Origin: an uncultured Parasphingopyxis sp.
GTDB lineage: Bacteria; Pseudomonadota; Alphaproteobacteria; Sphingomonadales; Sphingomonadaceae
Length of the DNA stretch: 9,671 nucleotides
Assembly: GCA_905479515.1 (NCBI GenBank)
Contig: CAJQMX010000229.1
Span: forward strand, 1-9,671
Reading direction: 5' to 3'
Shown: positions 7,381 through 9,671 of the stretch, piece by piece
Layout: the number at the start of each line of letters is the position of its first letter
Position numbering within the stretch: position 1 is the first letter of the stretch
Notes under the pieces: model-generated
The model's input: only the letters and a program-made list of their open reading frames with translations
Databases searched by the model: none
Told to the model about the DNA's origin: nothing
Program-made: the position numbers and the translations under genes

Positions 7381-7697
7381 CAAAGGCGCCGCTGACGAAT
7401 GGCCTTGCGCCACTCGTTCGCGCGCTAGCGAAACGAGCCGGAGCATGGCCCGTTATCGGAAATGTGCATTCCCGCCCATGGTCCAGCGCTACCTTTAATG
7501 GTGCACGCCATCACTTTTCGGTACGCTTTGAAGGTGTTGAGGCTGAAAGCCGCATCCGCGCCCTATGCGATGGCCTCGATTATGCGGAATTCGATCTGGG
7601 CGCACATATATTGGTCGATATCGCGGTTCTCGAATGCCGCAGCGATGACAATGGCAGTATGATCACTATCGAAGCTTTGACGGTCGACAATGATTGA
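7377..7697 (+). CDS. Conserved-looking 106-residue protein of unknown function
   Basis: The gene starts at the ATG at 7377 within an ATGA overlap with the preceding stop, the usual sign of translational coupling. An ATG two codons earlier at 7371 is possible. The protein has an N-terminal helix-like part (APLVRALAKRAG) and then an alternating, beta-rich body: SATFNGARHHFSVRFEGV, a helix ESRIRALCDGL, then AHILVDIAVLECRS and a last strand ITIEALTVDND. The mixed alpha/beta fold has no signal peptide, membrane segment or catalytic motif that I recognise. Similar proteins ending in 'V-x-D-I-A-V ... I-E-A-L-T-V-x-D' seem familiar from sphingomonads, without known function. It converges on the membrane protein gene at 7703, with five bases between the stop codons. 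Confidence 0.8.
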   Translation: MTKAPLTNGLAPLVRALAKRAGAWPVIGNVHSRPWSSATFNGARHHFSVRFEGVEAESRIRALCDGLDYAEFDLGAHILVDIAVLECRSDDNGSMITIEALTVDND

Positions 7698-7702
7698 ATG
7701 GG

Positions 7703-8671
7703 CTAACTCGCCTTGCCTGCGACCGATTGTAATGCGCTGAGCGCCTCCCGAAGTGCAGCATCCTGGTCGGCTCTCGACTGAGATTGAGGCTGTGCTTGGG
7801 GATGCGCAGTAACATTTTCATGCGCCTGATCGGCAGGGCCATTCTGACCCTTTTTCCTCCGACCCTGTTTCCGCTCAAGCCCGGCCTCAAGCCGTGCGAC
7901 AAGATCGGCGAGTTCTGCTCTGGCATCGGAATGCGGAGCAGGTGCAATCGGCGCTACGGCGACCTCTTCACGCTCGACTGGTTCTGGCACGGGGTCATTG
8001 GAAACGGCGTCACGCTGCGGCAAGGATATTGCGAATACCGGCTCCGGACGATCGTTCATTTCATCCGTTGCATCGGTTTCCGGCAATACTGGCTGATCAT
8101 CGTCCGCCGACGTTTCAGCGATCGTGTCGATAGCCTCAACGAAAGTCGGATCCTCTTCGACAATCTCGTCAAGTTCGAGAATGTCGTCGTTCCGGTCAGC
8201 GGGTTCTTCTGGTGCGACCGTAACAAGATCGAGCGGCACACCCATTTCGTCACCGGCCATGATCGGACGGCGATAGGGTGCATCGGGATGGCTGTCTGCG
8301 CGCCGGCGAATACGCGGGCTTTCCTGTGTCTCTACTGCTCGGTCATCACCATAATGCTCTTCCGAGCGCTTACTCAATTTGCGGCCAAGAATAGCGGTCA
8401 GCACCGCCCATGCGGCGATTGTGACGATGAGAGCTGCAATCAGCGCGAACACGATCCGCGCGCGCGCACCCAATGGCGGCTCGGCAGCTGCCACAAGGCC
8501 AGGCAATCCCGTTTCGACGATAAACGCCTCAAACCAGGGGTTGGGTGTCATCAGGATCAGAGCTGCAACGATAAGTCCGGAAACTGCCGACGCGACAGGG
8601 ATTTTCGGCAGTTGTGCCAACAAGTTCGGCATCGAAATGCCATTTCTGATCGCATCCAAATTCATTTTCAT
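7703..8671 (-). CDS. Two-pass membrane protein with long acidic tail, function unknown
   Basis: This 322-residue protein starts at the ATG at 8671, three bases after the stop of the upstream glycosyltransferase; a second ATG two codons later is equally possible. Hydrophobic segments lie at about 26-42 and 72-96. A basic stretch follows (GRKLSKR, 97-102), so the tail is probably cytoplasmic. Residues about 155-245 are strongly acidic and Pro-rich, likely disordered. Two helical segments follow, at about 248-268 (ELADLVARLEAGLERKQ, then a basic GRRKKG patch) and 301-318 (DAALREALSALQSVAG), separated by a Gln/Pro-rich spacer. I recognise no enzyme domain. The layout resembles a membrane-anchored scaffold with short docking helices at its end. 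Co-transcription with the glycosyltransferase suggests a link to surface polysaccharide production, but that rests on position only. Confidence 0.8.
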   Translation of the reverse strand: MKMNLDAIRNGISMPNLLAQLPKIPVASAVSGLIVAALILMTPNPWFEAFIVETGLPGLVAAAEPPLGARARIVFALIAALIVTIAAWAVLTAILGRKLSKRSEEHYGDDRAVETQESPRIRRRADSHPDAPYRRPIMAGDEMGVPLDLVTVAPEEPADRNDDILELDEIVEEDPTFVEAIDTIAETSADDDQPVLPETDATDEMNDRPEPVFAISLPQRDAVSNDPVPEPVEREEVAVAPIAPAPHSDARAELADLVARLEAGLERKQGRRKKGQNGPADQAHENVTAHPQAQPQSQSRADQDAALREALSALQSVAGKAS

Positions 8672-8674
8672 AAC

Positions 8675-9671
8675 CTAAACCGCCTTACCGGTGAGTCTTT
8701 GGTAAACAGGGGCATAACGCGAAATGTTTGACGACCAGTTACGATCACGTTCAACAAATGCGCGCGCCGCATCGCGCCGTTCTTCCCAGGTTTCGCGATG
8801 GGCAAACATATCGGCAAGCGCTGCAGCCAGCGCTTCGGGATCATCCGGCGTGAAAAGCGTGCCGGTTACCCCGTCTTCGATTAACTCGCGATGGCCGCCA
8901 ACATCGGATGCGGCGACCAGCCTTTTTTGCGCCATAGCCTCCAAAGGCTTGAGCGGCGTTACAAGATCGGTGAGCCGCATCTTCTTGCGCGGATAAGCGA
9001 GAATATCGATAAGGCTGTAATAGCGCTCAACCTCGTCATGCGGCACGCGGCCGGTAAAATGGATATGATCGGCCACATCGGACTGCTCGGCCTGCGCCCT
9101 CAGCGCACCATCCATCGGCCCGCCGCCGACGAGCAGCAGATGCGCATCGGGCTGCGCCATAACGAGCCGCGGCGTCGCCGCGATCAGATCATCAAGCCCT
9201 TCATAATCGTAAAAGCTGCCGACAAAGCCGACCACGTCTTTACCGTAAATACCGAGCGACCGCGCCAGATCAGCATCGGCCGGAGACGGATCGCCGAACA
9301 AGGCCATGTCGACACCATTGGGCGAAACCATGATCTTGTCGCCATCAACACCGCGGCGGATCAGATCCAGACGCAAGCCTTCGCAAATCACCGCGACGGC
9401 ATCGGCCTGATTGGCGGCATGGGTTTCCAGCATCCGGGTCAACCAATATTTCGGTGAACTGACGCTTCCCGTACCGTTGCCAACGGCGGCATCCTCCCAG
9501 AAGGCGCGAATCTCGTAAATCAGTGGCAAATCTTGGCGGCGCGCGACGCGCAAGGCGGCCATCGCATTCAGTACCGGCGAATGGACATGCAGCTGATCGG
9601 GCTTCCATTCGGCCGCTACCGCATCAATCCGCTCCGCCAGCAGAGCGATCTCCCGCCATTCCCGCAACGGC
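8675..9671 (-). CDS. GT4-type glycosyltransferase, exosortase-A-associated type (N-terminus off the right edge)
   Basis: The frame is open to the right edge, so the N-terminal part is missing; the in-frame TTG at 9667 is unlikely to be the true start. About 330 residues are visible. Numbering from that TTG, the end of the N-terminal Rossmann domain shows HVHSPVLNAMAALR (27-40), LIYEIRAFWEDAAV (49-62) and ICEGLR (94-99). The linker SPNGVD (115-120) leads to the nucleotide-sugar domain: VGFVGSFYDYEGLDDLI (146-162), HLLLVGGGP (176-184), FTGRVPHDEVERYY (204-217), TPLKPLEAMA (237-246) and SDVGGHRELIEDG (254-266). This layout and wording, especially EIRAFWEDAAV and TPLKPLEAMA, match the glycosyltransferases found next to exosortase A/PEP-CTERM systems (the TIGR04063-like group). 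These are thought to build exopolysaccharide from NDP-sugars on the cytoplasmic side. Donor and acceptor cannot be read from the sequence. Confidence 0.9.
   Translation of the reverse strand, partial: PLREWREIALLAERIDAVAAEWKPDQLHVHSPVLNAMAALRVARRQDLPLIYEIRAFWEDAAVGNGTGSVSSPKYWLTRMLETHAANQADAVAVICEGLRLDLIRRGVDGDKIMVSPNGVDMALFGDPSPADADLARSLGIYGKDVVGFVGSFYDYEGLDDLIAATPRLVMAQPDAHLLLVGGGPMDGALRAQAEQSDVADHIHFTGRVPHDEVERYYSLIDILAYPRKKMRLTDLVTPLKPLEAMAQKRLVAASDVGGHRELIEDGVTGTLFTPDDPEALAAALADMFAHRETWEERRDAARAFVERDRNWSSNISRYAPVYQRLTGKAV

Noticed and set aside
6397..7697. Intact prophage or genomic island
   Set aside because: Only the repressor-like arrangement is phage-like. I see no integrase, transposase, tRNA, direct repeats or phage structural genes.
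7784..8731. 315-codon open frame on the plus strand opposite the membrane protein
   Set aside because: The minus-strand frame has clear membrane segments and an operon-like junction with the glycosyltransferase. The plus product is Cys/Arg-rich without order and runs over the end of the neighbouring gene.
8891..9457. 188-codon open frame on the plus strand
   Set aside because: It is antisense to the well-recognised glycosyltransferase; product has no recognisable pattern.
1..9671. CRISPR array, tRNA or rRNA genes, insertion sequences
   Set aside because: No regularly repeated units of CRISPR length, cloverleaf-type sequence, rRNA-like sequence or transposase was noticed on reading; coding genes occupy nearly all of the window.

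Overview
The window is GC-rich, densely packed bacterial chromosome. It most likely comes from an alphaproteobacterium of the order Sphingomonadales. This rests on recognised protein types (an Omp85-family TamA followed by a very long TamB, an exosortase-A-associated glycosyltransferase, and several short proteins of kinds I associate with sphingomonads) and on the scarcity of strong Shine-Dalgarno sites. No database search was possible, so the taxonomic call is an inference.

Layout from left to right. Positions 1-3742 (minus strand) are one uninterrupted reading frame for TamB. Its N-terminus is complete and its C-terminus runs off the left edge. Positions 3742-5772 (minus) are TamA, whose stop codon shares a base with the TamB start (TAATG). 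Positions 5849-6061 (minus) hold a 70-residue soluble protein that precedes tamA on the same strand. Positions 6217-6387 (plus) encode a 56-residue membrane protein.

Positions 6397-7071 (minus) encode an S24/LexA-type repressor with an N-terminal DNA-binding region and a Ser/Lys self-cleavage domain. Divergent from it, on the plus strand, is a two-gene unit. The first gene (7186-7380) encodes a small, probably DNA-binding protein with the best ribosome-binding site in the window. The second (7377-7697) is coupled to it by an ATGA overlap and encodes a conserved-looking protein of unknown function. Positions 7703-8671 (minus) encode a two-pass membrane protein with a long acidic tail. Just upstream on the same strand, positions 8675-9671 encode a GT4-type glycosyltransferase cut by the right edge.

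How the genes work together. TamA (outer-membrane barrel with POTRA domains) and TamB (inner-membrane anchored, periplasm-spanning) form the TAM complex, which serves outer-membrane protein assembly and lipid transport. The glycosyltransferase resembles those of exosortase-linked exopolysaccharide loci, so such a locus probably continues beyond the right edge.

The most interesting part is the 114-bp divergent region at 7072-7185. It carries three regularly spaced imperfect palindromes of the form TAGGA-N4-TCCTA, 19-20 bp apart, between the S24 repressor and a small DNA-binding-like protein. This resembles a phage cI/cro switch, but there are no phage genes nearby. A possible fourth copy lies inside the repressor gene. 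The likely repressor promoter overlaps the first operator and would give a leaderless mRNA.
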